DNA of 50,480 nucleotides from Dethiothermospora halolimnae (GTDB taxonomy: Bacteria; Bacillota; Clostridia; Tissierellales; VENL01). Made by a program: the position numbers and the translations under genes. Position 1 is the first letter of the stretch. Every line of letters starts with the position of its first letter. The DNA lies in assembly GCF_037577855.1 (NCBI RefSeq), contig NZ_JBAKFX010000028.1:1-50480 (forward strand), written 5' to 3'. Below are positions 30,958-38,796 of this stretch, piece after piece. Under the pieces are notes generated by a model. It worked only from the letters and a program-made list of their open reading frames with translations. It did no database searches and was not told the origin of the DNA.

Positions 30958-31917
30958 ATGGAGAAGAAAAGGTTTTTACCTACTATATTGGAGATTAATA
31001 TCTTTTATTTAATAATTGCATTTGCTTGGACAGAAATAGGAGGAAGGGCACAAATTAGAGATATGTATACTGGGATATTGATAACTGAATATCTTATTAT
31101 ATTTATACCTACACTGATTTATATAAAAATTTTAGGTTATGATTTGAAAAAAGTTTTGAGATTAAATGCTATTTCTATTAAAGAAGCTTTTAAAATACCG
31201 CTAATCGTTCTATTTTCTTATCCTATACTGATTTTTATAAATGGCATTGCTTTAAAAATATTGGATTATTTTGATGCCATTAAATACTATGAAATGCCTT
31301 TAATGCCACAGAATAATACTCAATTTCTTATTACTTTATTTGTTGGAGCCATAACTCCAGGAATATGTGAAGAGGTTATGTTCAGAGGTCCCATAATGAG
31401 GGGATATGAAAGATTAGGAGCTAGAAAAGCTATTATTATCTCTGGGGTTTTATTTGGGATATTTCATTTTAATATTCAAAATTTTGTAGGACCTACAATG
31501 TTAGGGATTTTACTCGGATATTTAGCCTATAGAACCAACTCTATATTTCCATCTATTATAGCCCATGGAACTAATAATGCTATATCTTTTACAGTTGGAT
31601 ATGTTTCATTGAGAGTACTAGATAGGTTAAATATAGATCCCGCTACTAATGAAGGGTTACAACAAAATATTTCATCGGATATGCATACTACAGCCCTTAT
31701 AATAGGACTAATTTTTATATTGGGAATATTATTAATATGTGGTTTAGTGGTATATAATTTAATAAAATCATTACCAAATAGGGAAAAAGAATTTAAAGAA
31801 AATATGGAATTAGATATAAGACATACCAGTCTTCTAGCTAAAATTATATCCATAGGCTCTCTCATAATGGTGGGAATTATATTTGTGTATAGGGCCCATA
31901 TATTTATTACAAGATAG
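30958..31917 (+). CDS. CPBP-family intramembrane metalloprotease
   Basis: 319 aa with about eight membrane helices. The CAAX/Abi-type motifs are visible: EEVMFRG (with R-G-P-I-M-R-G-Y-E-R, motif 1), FHFN (motif 2, after GVLFGI) and HGTNNA (motif 3), whose glutamates and histidines hold the metal. Such proteases act in prenyl-protein processing, bacteriocin immunity or regulated proteolysis; the substrate is unknown. ATG at 30958 after GAAGGGAGG. A shorter upstream frame at 30827 has no ribosome site and was not called. Confidence 0.88.
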   Translation: MEKKRFLPTILEINIFYLIIAFAWTEIGGRAQIRDMYTGILITEYLIIFIPTLIYIKILGYDLKKVLRLNAISIKEAFKIPLIVLFSYPILIFINGIALKILDYFDAIKYYEMPLMPQNNTQFLITLFVGAITPGICEEVMFRGPIMRGYERLGARKAIIISGVLFGIFHFNIQNFVGPTMLGILLGYLAYRTNSIFPSIIAHGTNNAISFTVGYVSLRVLDRLNIDPATNEGLQQNISSDMHTTALIIGLIFILGILLICGLVVYNLIKSLPNREKEFKENMELDIRHTSLLAKIISIGSLIMVGIIFVYRAHIFITR

Positions 31918-31932
31918 AAAATGACAAAAAAT

Positions 31933-31972
31933 AATAATGACCTACTCGGGGGAAGTAGGTCATTTAAAAATT
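31933..31972 (+). terminator. Terminator of the CPBP gene
   Basis: AATGACCTACT paired with AGTAGGTCATT, loop CGGGGGA, then TTAAAAATTT. Confidence 0.75.
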
Positions 31973-32191
31973 TAATATATATAAATATATATTAAAGGGG
32001 GAGTGGGAAAGTAGTACTTTTCTCAACACTGAATAGTCTAACATTTAGACAAATATAAATCAAGAGGAAAAATTATCTTTTACACATTCTTAAAAAATAT
32101 GTATTAATAGTAATAAAATCGTTACATACTGGTAAATTTCTTAGGAATAATATATCTCGAAATCCACATAATAGAAGTGGGAGGGATATTT

Positions 32192-32416
32192 ATGCAAAAG
32201 AAAAATAAAAAGAAGAAAAAGAAAATTGAGACAATAGAAGATAAAATGAAATATGAAATTGCCAATGAATTAGGTCTAATGGATAAAGTAAATGAACTGG
32301 GGTGGGGTGGACTTACTGCTAAGGAAACTGGGAAAATCGGTGGCATTATAACTGTTAGAAAGAAAGCTATGAAAAAGAAAGTGGAACAACTTAAAAATGA
32401 AAAGAAGGAAGGGTAG
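32192..32416 (+). CDS. Alpha/beta-type SASP (divergent, lysine-rich)
   Basis: 74 aa. After an unusually lysine-rich N-terminus (QKKNKKKKKKIETIEDK) comes MKYEIANELGLMDKVNELGWGGLTAKETGKIGGIITVRKKAMKKK, a clear match to the SASP pattern: EIANELG for GPR cleavage, G-L-T-A-K-E-x-G-x-I-G-G for DNA binding. ATG at 32192 with GTGGGAGG eight bases upstream; a GTG at 32177 is inside that ribosome site. Expected in forespores, binding spore DNA. A terminator follows the stop. Confidence 0.9.
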   Translation: MQKKNKKKKKKIETIEDKMKYEIANELGLMDKVNELGWGGLTAKETGKIGGIITVRKKAMKKKVEQLKNEKKEG

Positions 32417-32441
32417 CCCCGCTGGAGGCTACTTTTTTCTT
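32412..32441 (+). terminator. Terminator of the SASP gene
   Basis: GTAGCC paired with GGCTAC, loop CCGCTGGA, then TTTTTTCTT. Confidence 0.75.
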
Positions 32442-32571
32442 CTGATTCTTAGGTGTTTTACATTCTGTACTCTACATTTTGGACCTAAAAAAGGTGCTTA
32501 ATATGAATTTATTCAGAACCCTATAGAAAAAACAAACGATATATATTAAAATAAAGCTAAGGAGGATTAAT

Positions 32572-33312
32572 ATGGATAGAATAGATAAAGTCTGTAGTTT
32601 ATTGAGAAATTCAAAGAATACAATTGTATTAACGGGAGCAGGAATATCCACAGATAGTGGAATACCAGACTTTAGAAGTGCTGATAATGGCATATGGAAT
32701 AAAATTGATCCCATGGAGGCATTATCTTCTAAAGTTCTTATAAATAACCCTAAAAAATTCTATAGTCAAGGATATCAATTATTAGATAACATGACGGGGT
32801 TTAAACCAAATGATGGTCATAAGGCTTTAAGGGAATTAGAAAAAAGGGGATTGGTAGACTATTTAATTACTCAAAATATTGATGATTTACATTATAAAGC
32901 GGGATCTGAAAAGGTATTTGAAGTACATGGAAATATTAGAACTGGAAGCTGTATTAAATGTGGAAGGGAAGTAAAATTAGATGTTATTACAGATAAAGTT
33001 AATAGGGGAGAGATACCTCCTAAATGTGATATTTGTAATGGAATATTGAGACCGGATGTTGTTATGTTTGGGGATAGGTTGCCAGAGGATTTCAATAAAG
33101 CTTGGCAGTTAGCCGATGGATGTGAACTATTAATCGTGGTGGGATCTAGTTTATCAGTTGCACCGGTTAACTTTTTACCTAAATTAGCCAAAAAATTAGT
33201 AATAATAAACCTAGAACCAACACCATTTGATAATATAGCGGAAGTAGTAATAAATGATAATTGTAGTTTAGTATTAAATGAAATATTAAATAAAATAGAT
33301 AAGGTGGAATAA
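32572..33312 (+). CDS. cobB: NAD-dependent protein deacylase (sirtuin)
   Basis: 246 aa. Sir2 family: GAGISTDSGIPDFRS (residues 22-36) for NAD, TQNIDDLHYKAG, catalytic His in FEVHGN, and a zinc knuckle CIKCGR...CDICNG. The GSSLSVAPVNFLP strand also matches. Removes acetyl (or other acyl) groups from lysines using NAD, for example activating acetyl-CoA synthetase. ATG at 32572 after AAGGAGG. The next gene starts 3 bases after the stop, so the pair is cotranscribed. Confidence 0.96.
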   Translation: MDRIDKVCSLLRNSKNTIVLTGAGISTDSGIPDFRSADNGIWNKIDPMEALSSKVLINNPKKFYSQGYQLLDNMTGFKPNDGHKALRELEKRGLVDYLITQNIDDLHYKAGSEKVFEVHGNIRTGSCIKCGREVKLDVITDKVNRGEIPPKCDICNGILRPDVVMFGDRLPEDFNKAWQLADGCELLIVVGSSLSVAPVNFLPKLAKKLVIINLEPTPFDNIAEVVINDNCSLVLNEILNKIDKVE

Positions 33313-33314
33313 TT

Positions 33315-34055
33315 ATGGATTCATATAATCAATTTGCATTTATTTATGACAAGTTGATGACAGCTGATATTAGTTATAAAAAGTGGCATGACTATATAGA
33401 AATGATATTTAGTAAATATAATAAAAGCATTAATACAATATTGGAAATGGCCTGTGGAACTGGAAACTTGACTTCCTATTTAGCCAAAGAAGATTATATG
33501 ATAACTTGTTTTGATATATCCCAAGAGATGTTATCTATTGCACAGGATAAACTAAAAAATAATAGAAATGTAAAGTTGTATAAAAGGGATATGGTGGATT
33601 TTAGTTTTAATAAAAAATACGATAGTATCCTGTGTATGTGCGATAGTATAAATTATATAACTGATAAGGAAGAGTTATTAGCAGTTTTTAAAAATGTCTA
33701 TAAACATTTAAATGATGATGGAATATTTATATTTGATATAAATTCATACTATAAGCTTAATAATATTATTGGGAATAATACATTTGTACATGATGATGAT
33801 AATGTTTTTTATGTTTGGGAAAATATTTATGATGCTGAAAAAGAGATTTGTCAATTTTATTTAACTTTTTTTGTTAAGGAAGGAGATACATATAAAAGAT
33901 TTGACGAAGAACATTTAGAAAGGGCATATAAATTAGAGGAAATAATAGAGTTATTAAATAGAGCTGGCTTTAAAGATATTGATGCCTATCATGAATTTAC
34001 CTTTGAAGAAGTCATGGATAAAAGTGAGAGAATAAATTTTGTAGTAAAAAAATAA
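33315..34055 (+). CDS. Class I SAM-dependent methyltransferase
   Basis: 246 aa. Motif I is ILEMACGTGNLTSYLAKE (residues 42-59), followed by the acidic strand ITCFDIS that binds the ribose, and MVDFSFNKKYDSILCMCDSINYI. The C-terminal half (VFYVWENIYDAEKEICQFYLTFFVKEGDTYKRFDEEHLERAYKLEEIIELLNRAGF) is typical of small-molecule or tRNA-related methyltransferases in Firmicutes, but the substrate cannot be named. ATG at 33315, with AAGGTGG inside the end of cobB; 2-base gap to cobB. Confidence 0.88.
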   Translation: MDSYNQFAFIYDKLMTADISYKKWHDYIEMIFSKYNKSINTILEMACGTGNLTSYLAKEDYMITCFDISQEMLSIAQDKLKNNRNVKLYKRDMVDFSFNKKYDSILCMCDSINYITDKEELLAVFKNVYKHLNDDGIFIFDINSYYKLNNIIGNNTFVHDDDNVFYVWENIYDAEKEICQFYLTFFVKEGDTYKRFDEEHLERAYKLEEIIELLNRAGFKDIDAYHEFTFEEVMDKSERINFVVKK

Positions 34056-34095
34056 TATTATATATGTATAAAAATTCGTTTTTGGTAAATATTAA

Positions 34096-34124
34096 TTGAC
34101 AAAGAGAACTAGTTATGTTAGACT
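34096..34124 (+). promoter_or_regulatory. Promoter of the cold-shock gene
   Basis: TTGACA (34096-34101), 17-base spacer, TAGACT (34119-34124). The transcript would have a roughly 60-base leader. Confidence 0.65.
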
Positions 34125-34189
34125 AATTTCAAGTGGAAGCTACATAGTAGTTCTGCAAAATTATTTAAGTTTTAGGAGGAATGTTTTAA

Positions 34190-34390
34190 ATGGTTAAAGG
34201 TACAGTTAAGTGGTTTAATGCTACAAAAGGTTATGGTTTTATATCAACAGAAGAGGGAAATGATGTATTCGTACATTATTCAGCTATCGAAGATGAAGGT
34301 TTCAAGACTTTAGAAGAAGGTCAAGAAGTTGAATTTGAAATAGTTGATGGAGAAAAAGGTCCTCAAGCTACAAACGTAACAAAACTATAA
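34190..34390 (+). CDS. Cold-shock protein (CspA family)
   Basis: 66 aa, single cold-shock domain. RNP1 is KGYGFIS (residues 13-19) and RNP2 is VFVHYSAI (26-33), the aromatic nucleic-acid-binding surface. An RNA chaperone that melts structure in mRNA, often abundant even at normal temperature. TAGGAGG sits 8 bases before the ATG. Monocistronic, with a strong terminator about 70 bases after the stop. Confidence 0.97.
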   Translation: MVKGTVKWFNATKGYGFISTEEGNDVFVHYSAIEDEGFKTLEEGQEVEFEIVDGEKGPQATNVTKL

Positions 34391-34457
34391 TTGAATATAA
34401 TTGTTAATATTATATATAGATATATATAGTTATATATAGATAGTATAGTTTTGAGTA

Positions 34458-34496
34458 GCAAAAGTCCCGTTTTAGAACGGGGCTTTAATTTTTTGT
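34458..34496 (+). terminator. Terminator after the cold-shock gene
   Basis: AAAGTCCCGTTTT paired with AGAACGGGGCTTT (one wobble), then TAATTTTTT. Confidence 0.85.
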
Positions 34497-34561
34497 TAAA
34501 AATTATGTTTTAGTATAAAATAAGACTATAATTAAGACATAGAGAAGGAGGAACATAAAGG

Positions 34562-35443
34562 ATGAAAGATTACTTAATTAGAGCTATAGATGAGGAGAGG
34601 AGTATTAGGGTATTTATTGCAACCACTACTAATATGGTAGAGGAAGCTAGAAGGATACATAATACTACACCAACTGCAACTGCAGCATTAGGAAGAACAT
34701 TAACTGCATCCTCAATAATGGGAGTAATGATGAAGGGGGATAAGGATAAATTAACATTGAGATTCAAAGGAAATGGTCCCATAAGAACTATTCTATCTGT
34801 TGCTGACTCTCAAGGTACAGTTAAAGGATATATAGCAAATCCAAATGTTGATCTCCCGCTTAAAGCAAATGGTAAACTGGATGTGGGAAATGCAATAGGA
34901 AAAGATGGCCAACTAACCGTAATCAGAGATCTAGGCCTTAAAAAGCCCTATGTGGGACAATCAAGCTTGGTAACTGGAGAGATAGCTGAGGACTTAACTA
35001 ATTACTTTGCCACATCTGAACAACAGCCTTCGGTTGTAGCACTGGGGGTTCTTATTGATAGAGATATAAGTGTTAAGGCTTCAGGAGGATATATAATACA
35101 GGTACTCCCAAATATTTCTGAAGAAAAGTTGTCTAGATTAGAAGAAATAGTTAAAGGGGTAAAGCCGATATCAACCTTGATAGATAATGGATTAACTCCC
35201 GAGGATATACTAGAAGAGACTCTTGGAGAATTTGAAATGGAAGTTAAAGAAAAAGTGGATATTAATTTAGAGTGTGATTGTTCCAAGGAGAAGATTGAAA
35301 GGGCTTTAATAAGTTTAGGAGAAAAGGAATTAACAGATATCATCAATGAAGATGGTAAAGCAGAGATATCTTGTCATTTTTGTAATTCTAAATATAATTT
35401 TAATAAAGAAGAATTAGAGGATTTATTAAATAGAGCTAAATAG
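34562..35443 (+). CDS. hslO: Redox-regulated chaperone Hsp33
   Basis: 293 aa. The core domain (MKDYLIRAIDEERSIRVFIATTTNMVEEARRIHNTTPTATAALGRTLTASSIMG) and the late zinc switch ECDCSKEK...CHFCNSK (CxC and CxxC, about residues 237-273) are diagnostic. Under oxidation the cysteines form disulfides, zinc is lost and the protein becomes a holdase. The ATG at 34562 follows AAGGAGG about 9 bases upstream. Expected in the cytoplasm; transcribed alone between the cold-shock gene and the tRNA. Confidence 0.97.
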   Translation: MKDYLIRAIDEERSIRVFIATTTNMVEEARRIHNTTPTATAALGRTLTASSIMGVMMKGDKDKLTLRFKGNGPIRTILSVADSQGTVKGYIANPNVDLPLKANGKLDVGNAIGKDGQLTVIRDLGLKKPYVGQSSLVTGEIAEDLTNYFATSEQQPSVVALGVLIDRDISVKASGGYIIQVLPNISEEKLSRLEEIVKGVKPISTLIDNGLTPEDILEETLGEFEMEVKEKVDINLECDCSKEKIERALISLGEKELTDIINEDGKAEISCHFCNSKYNFNKEELEDLLNRAK

Positions 35444-35507
35444 TCAATTGACAGGTATAACACTTATCTAACTTTGGATGTTGACCTATTCATATAAAAA
35501 AGCACTA

Positions 35508-35616
35508 GGGGGTTCAATGTATTGAATCCCCACATAAATTTATGGTCCCACCATTTCCCTACCCTCTGCACCTTGTACCCTGCACAGAACAAAGAAGCAC
35601 CAAAGTTGCCTTTATT
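35508..35616. repeat. Second copy of the composite element
   Basis: Palindrome GGGGTTCAATGTATTGAATCCCC at 35509-35531, the pyrimidine-rich block (CCCTACCCTCTGCACCTTGTACCC) and a decayed end hairpin (AAAGAAGCACCAAAGTTGCCTTTATT), in the same order as 27078-27186. Confidence 0.7.
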
Positions 35617-35652
35617 ACCTTTAAAGATTATAATATAAACAAAATAAAACTA

Positions 35653-35681
35653 TTGACAAAAAAGCAGATATGATGTATACT
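35653..35681 (+). promoter_or_regulatory. Promoter of the tRNA-Cys transcript
   Basis: TTGACA (35653-35658), 17-base spacer, TATACT (35676-35681), near consensus. Confidence 0.8.
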
Positions 35682-35707
35682 AGGTCTTGTCGTTGGGAAA
35701 GAAAAAA

Positions 35708-35746
35708 ATATAATTAGATATGGCGGCATAGCCAAGTGGTAAGGCA
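35708..35746 (+). repeat. Duplicated 5' half of tRNA-Cys
   Basis: 39 bases identical to 35836-35874, covering 14 bases of upstream sequence and the first 25 bases of tRNA-Cys (acceptor strand, D-arm). The following sequence does not form an anticodon or T arm, so this is not a functional tRNA. Confidence 0.85.
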
Positions 35747-35849
35747 TAAGCAGATATCCAATTCTTATGCTTTTCAAGAATTGTGATAGTCGCTTAGTTG
35801 TAAATTTAGTCAACAGATTAGATATTTAGCATACGATATAATTAGATAT

Positions 35850-35924
35850 GGCGGCATAGCCAAGTGGTAAGGCAGAGGACTGCAAATCCTTTATTCCCCA
35901 GTTCGAATCTGGGTGCCGCCTCCA
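35850..35924 (+). tRNA. tRNA-Cys (GCA)
   Basis: 75 bases including an encoded CCA end. Acceptor GGCGGCA pairs with TGCCGCC (35914-35920), with discriminator T. D-arm GCC...GGC; anticodon arm GAGGACTGCAAATCC with anticodon GCA; T-arm CCCAGTTCGAATCTGGG. A terminator follows at once. Confidence 0.97.
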
Positions 35925-35925
35925 T

Positions 35926-35963
35926 AAAAATGACCTTCTATTAGATAGAGGGTCATTTTTTAT
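35926..35963 (+). terminator. Terminator after tRNA-Cys
   Basis: AAAATGACCTTCTAT paired with ATAGAGGGTCATTTT, then TTA; wobble in the stem. Confidence 0.85.
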
Positions 35964-36032
35964 TACATAATGTTTGTAACCATAGATTTAAGTTATAATA
36001 TTATAAATATAGGAAGAAAAGAAGGTGTAACA

Positions 36033-36785
36033 ATGTCAATAAGAAAAGGGAACCCATTTATTCCTTATAAAAAGGCAGATACTGTGATTGTTGATGGAAG
36101 AGGAAAGAAAATAATTGATAAACTAGTACATATGGGTATAAATGTTATACCTACAATAAAACATGAAAAACTTTATGAAGCAATATCCTATCATCCCGAT
36201 ATAATACTTCATCCAATAAATTACACCACGTTAATAGTGGAACCAAGTATGTTTTATTATTATAAAGATAAACTAAGAAATACAAATATTAAACTTATAA
36301 AGGGCGAGAAACATTTAGGGAAAGAATATCCTGATAATATAGCCTATAATGTGGCTAGAGTGTCAAAGTATGCGATACATAACTTAAAGTATACTGATGA
36401 GAAACTTTTATATTATTTGAAAAAAGAAGGTATAGAGTTTATTGATGTAAATCAAGGATACACAAAGTGCTCTATTGCAAATTTATCAGAAAATACTATA
36501 ATAACTTCGGACCCTTCAATATATAATAAAGCCCTTAAATACGGAATAGATGTTTTGTATATTAAAGAAGGATTTATAAAATTGCCTGGATTAGACTATG
36601 GATTTATTGGAGGGACCTGTGGATTATTAAGAAAAAAGGAAATCCTGTTTACGGGAAAATATGAAAAACATATAGATTATAATAATATTGAAAAATTTCT
36701 AAAAAAACATGAAGTTAAACCAATTTTTTTAAGTAATAAAGAAATAATTGATTTGGGTTCAATTATTCCTTTATTATGTAATTAA
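36033..36785 (+). CDS. DUF6873-type conserved protein (putative amidinotransferase-like fold)
   Basis: 250 aa. The ATG at 36033 has AAGGTG 8 bases upstream; the frame's extra 21 residues to 35970 lack one. Sequence marks are KKADTVIVDGRGKKIIDKLVHMGINVIPTI, HPDIILHPINYTTLIVEP, KYAIHNLKYTD, GYTKCSIANLSENTIITSDPSIY and GFIGGTCGLL. From memory these match a clostridial family annotated as DUF6873 with a guanidino-group-modifying (GME) fold. The cysteine in GYTKCSIANL and His in HPD would be candidate catalytic residues; none is proven. The gene's stop overlaps the open frame of ytxC. Confidence 0.7.
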   Translation: MSIRKGNPFIPYKKADTVIVDGRGKKIIDKLVHMGINVIPTIKHEKLYEAISYHPDIILHPINYTTLIVEPSMFYYYKDKLRNTNIKLIKGEKHLGKEYPDNIAYNVARVSKYAIHNLKYTDEKLLYYLKKEGIEFIDVNQGYTKCSIANLSENTIITSDPSIYNKALKYGIDVLYIKEGFIKLPGLDYGFIGGTCGLLRKKEILFTGKYEKHIDYNNIEKFLKKHEVKPIFLSNKEIIDLGSIIPLLCN

Positions 36786-36856
36786 TGTTTAGTTGTGATA
36801 TGAATATACCTATAGCTAAAACATATACTACTATTACACAGGAGGGAGTGGATTTA

Positions 36857-37765
36857 GTGGAATTACTTTGCGTAGGCATAAAAAATGAGTTTGATAAAGC
36901 ATATGAAATAATAAATGATAGATTATTCTCCTTTCAAGGAGAAGATTTTAATATAAATTTACAAAGAAAAACAATAGGCAATACTGTTTTTATATCTTAC
37001 GATTTAGAAAATAATTATAAAAAACGAAAACATAAAGAAATTAATGATATTTTTAAACATTATGTTGCTACAGCTATTTCTGAGATAATTTTAAAGTATT
37101 ATCAAGAAAAGATTATTAATAGATTACTTTTAGAAAAATGTGCCCACTTCAAGTGGAGCGATAGAGAAATGATTAAAAAAAATACGATAGATGACTTAAA
37201 TAAAAATGATTATACAAATGCCAGTGATATTGTATATAGAATAAGCAAAAAAGCTAGGATTACTAAAACTGTTATTGAATATTTAGAACAGAATGATGAA
37301 ATAAATATAGAGGGGTTTGTAAACTTTAGATTAAAGTTTTTGATAGATATAATAGATGAAACCTTGGATAAAAATATAGAAGATTTTATTATGGAAAGGG
37401 AGTATCGGGAATTTATTAAAGTGCTTCAATATTTTGTGGATATACAAGAGCCTAAATTAAACACAGTGAATGTTATAATAAAAGAAAATAAGTACTTATT
37501 GTATGATGATGATAATAAAAAGATAAATAATGATTTTTTAGAAGAAGTAGCAGACGAAATAGTAGATGAAACCATGAGTTATGATGATCTGCTTATAAGT
37601 TCCCTTATAACCATAGCACCTAGAAATATAGTTATACACATAATAGATAGGAAAAATATAAAGGTTGTAGATGTTATAAAGAGTATATTTGTTAATAAAA
37701 CTACCATCTGCAAAGGCTGTTGCTTATGTAGTAGTGAAATATTAGGTAAAAAAGAGAAAAAGTAG
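36857..37765 (+). CDS. ytxC: YtxC-family sporulation-associated protein
   Basis: 302 aa from a GTG at 36857 with CAGGAGGG 11 bases upstream; the frame goes back to 36785 but without a ribosome site. Contains VGIKNEFDKAYEIINDRL, INLQRKTIGNTVFISYDLENNY, YVATAISEIILKYYQEKII, NFRLKFLIDIIDETLDKNIEDFIMEREYREFIKVLQYFVDIQEPK and a C-terminal CKGCCLC cysteine cluster. This pattern fits the putative sporulation protein YtxC, named from Bacillus but not biochemically defined. Forms a pair with the DUF6873-type gene. Confidence 0.8.
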   Translation: MELLCVGIKNEFDKAYEIINDRLFSFQGEDFNINLQRKTIGNTVFISYDLENNYKKRKHKEINDIFKHYVATAISEIILKYYQEKIINRLLLEKCAHFKWSDREMIKKNTIDDLNKNDYTNASDIVYRISKKARITKTVIEYLEQNDEINIEGFVNFRLKFLIDIIDETLDKNIEDFIMEREYREFIKVLQYFVDIQEPKLNTVNVIIKENKYLLYDDDNKKINNDFLEEVADEIVDETMSYDDLLISSLITIAPRNIVIHIIDRKNIKVVDVIKSIFVNKTTICKGCCLCSSEILGKKEKK

Positions 37766-37798
37766 GCTCTATATTTTATAGAGCTTTACTTTTTTCTA
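37762..37798 (+). terminator. Terminator after ytxC
   Basis: GGCTCTATA paired with TATAGAGCT, then TTACTTTTTT. Confidence 0.75.
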
Positions 37799-37846
37799 TT
37801 TTGTGGTATAATTATTTAGTCGTATTCTGGCTAAAGAGGTGATTTT

Positions 37847-38449
37847 ATGGTAGTTATAAAAATGATTATATTGGCTGTTATAGGTGCTTTAATAGGGTGG
37901 CTTACAAATATTTTGGCTATTAAATTAATTTTTAGGCCTTTATTACCTGTAAGGATTCCTATCATAGGTATAAAATTTCAGGGATTAATACCTAAGAGGA
38001 GGGAAGAAATAGCCCTAAGTATAGGTGAAGTTATAGAAACGGAGTTATTATCGATCAATGATATTATTAACAAATTAATCGAAGAAGAAAATATATCAGA
38101 AATTAAAGAGTTAATAAAAGAAAAAATAGGAGATGTTGTTGAAAAAAAATTACCTTCTATAATACCAAGTGCATTTAAAGGTTCGATTTTTAAATATATA
38201 AATCAAATGATAGATGATGAAGGGGATAGAATTCTAAAGGATATGGCTGAAAAAATGATAAACAAAGCCACTGATAAAATTAGTCTATCGAAGATAGTAG
38301 AAGATAAAATAAATGAATTTGAGCTAGAGAAGATGGAAGAGATAGTAATGTCTATAGCGAAAAGAGAGTTAAAGCACATAGAAGTATTGGGAGGAATATT
38401 GGGTTTCCTAATAGGAGTAGTACAAGGTATAATAATATTATTATTCTAA
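37847..38449 (+). CDS. DUF445 family membrane protein
   Basis: 200 aa with an N-terminal membrane helix (residues 5-22, IILAVIGALIGWLTNILAIKLIFRP) and a C-terminal one (about 181-199, GGILGFLIGVVQGIIILLF) flanking a charged helical region. The N-terminal GWLTNxxAIKLIFRP and the C-terminal LGFLIGxxQ motifs mark the DUF445 family (YheB-like), of unknown function. ATG at 37847 after AGAGGTGAT. Confidence 0.85.
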   Translation: MVVIKMIILAVIGALIGWLTNILAIKLIFRPLLPVRIPIIGIKFQGLIPKRREEIALSIGEVIETELLSINDIINKLIEEENISEIKELIKEKIGDVVEKKLPSIIPSAFKGSIFKYINQMIDDEGDRILKDMAEKMINKATDKISLSKIVEDKINEFELEKMEEIVMSIAKRELKHIEVLGGILGFLIGVVQGIIILLF

Positions 38450-38488
38450 ATGTGACAATTTTCATTAGAAAATTGTCGCATTTTTTTT
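38450..38488 (+). terminator. Terminator after the DUF445 gene
   Basis: TGTGACAATTTTC paired with GAAAATTGTCGCA, then eight Ts. Confidence 0.93.
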
Positions 38489-38796
38489 ATTGAAAAAAAT
38501 GGATGTAAGTGATAGAATATTCATGAAATAAATATTAATAAAATGTAATAAATTAATTGCTTTTTATTAATAGACTCTTCAGATAGGCACTTCAAAGTAT
38601 TAACTTCAAAATATATATGCTTAGTTAGTTTTATTATATCTTTACATATAACATTACTTACACTTATATACAAATTTCAAATTCTTTAACATATCCTAGA
38701 ATAGCTTGAAACAACAGTAATAATATCTCAATAAAATATATATTCATAAACCCGAAAATAATTTTTTAAAATAAAATAAATATTAGGGGGATTTTT
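38489..38796. other. Gene-free AT-rich region before cstA
   Basis: About 308 bases, very AT-rich, with no gene, no strong hairpin and no recognised riboswitch. Presumably holds the cstA promoter and any regulator sites; I could not pick a convincing promoter. Confidence 0.5.

Noticed and set aside
30827..31012. 61-aa gene upstream of the CPBP protease
   Set aside because: No ribosome site, poor composition, and it overlaps the better-supported gene start at 30958.
35722..35796. A second complete tRNA
   Set aside because: Only the 5' half matches tRNA-Cys; no anticodon or T arm and no 3' acceptor strand follow.
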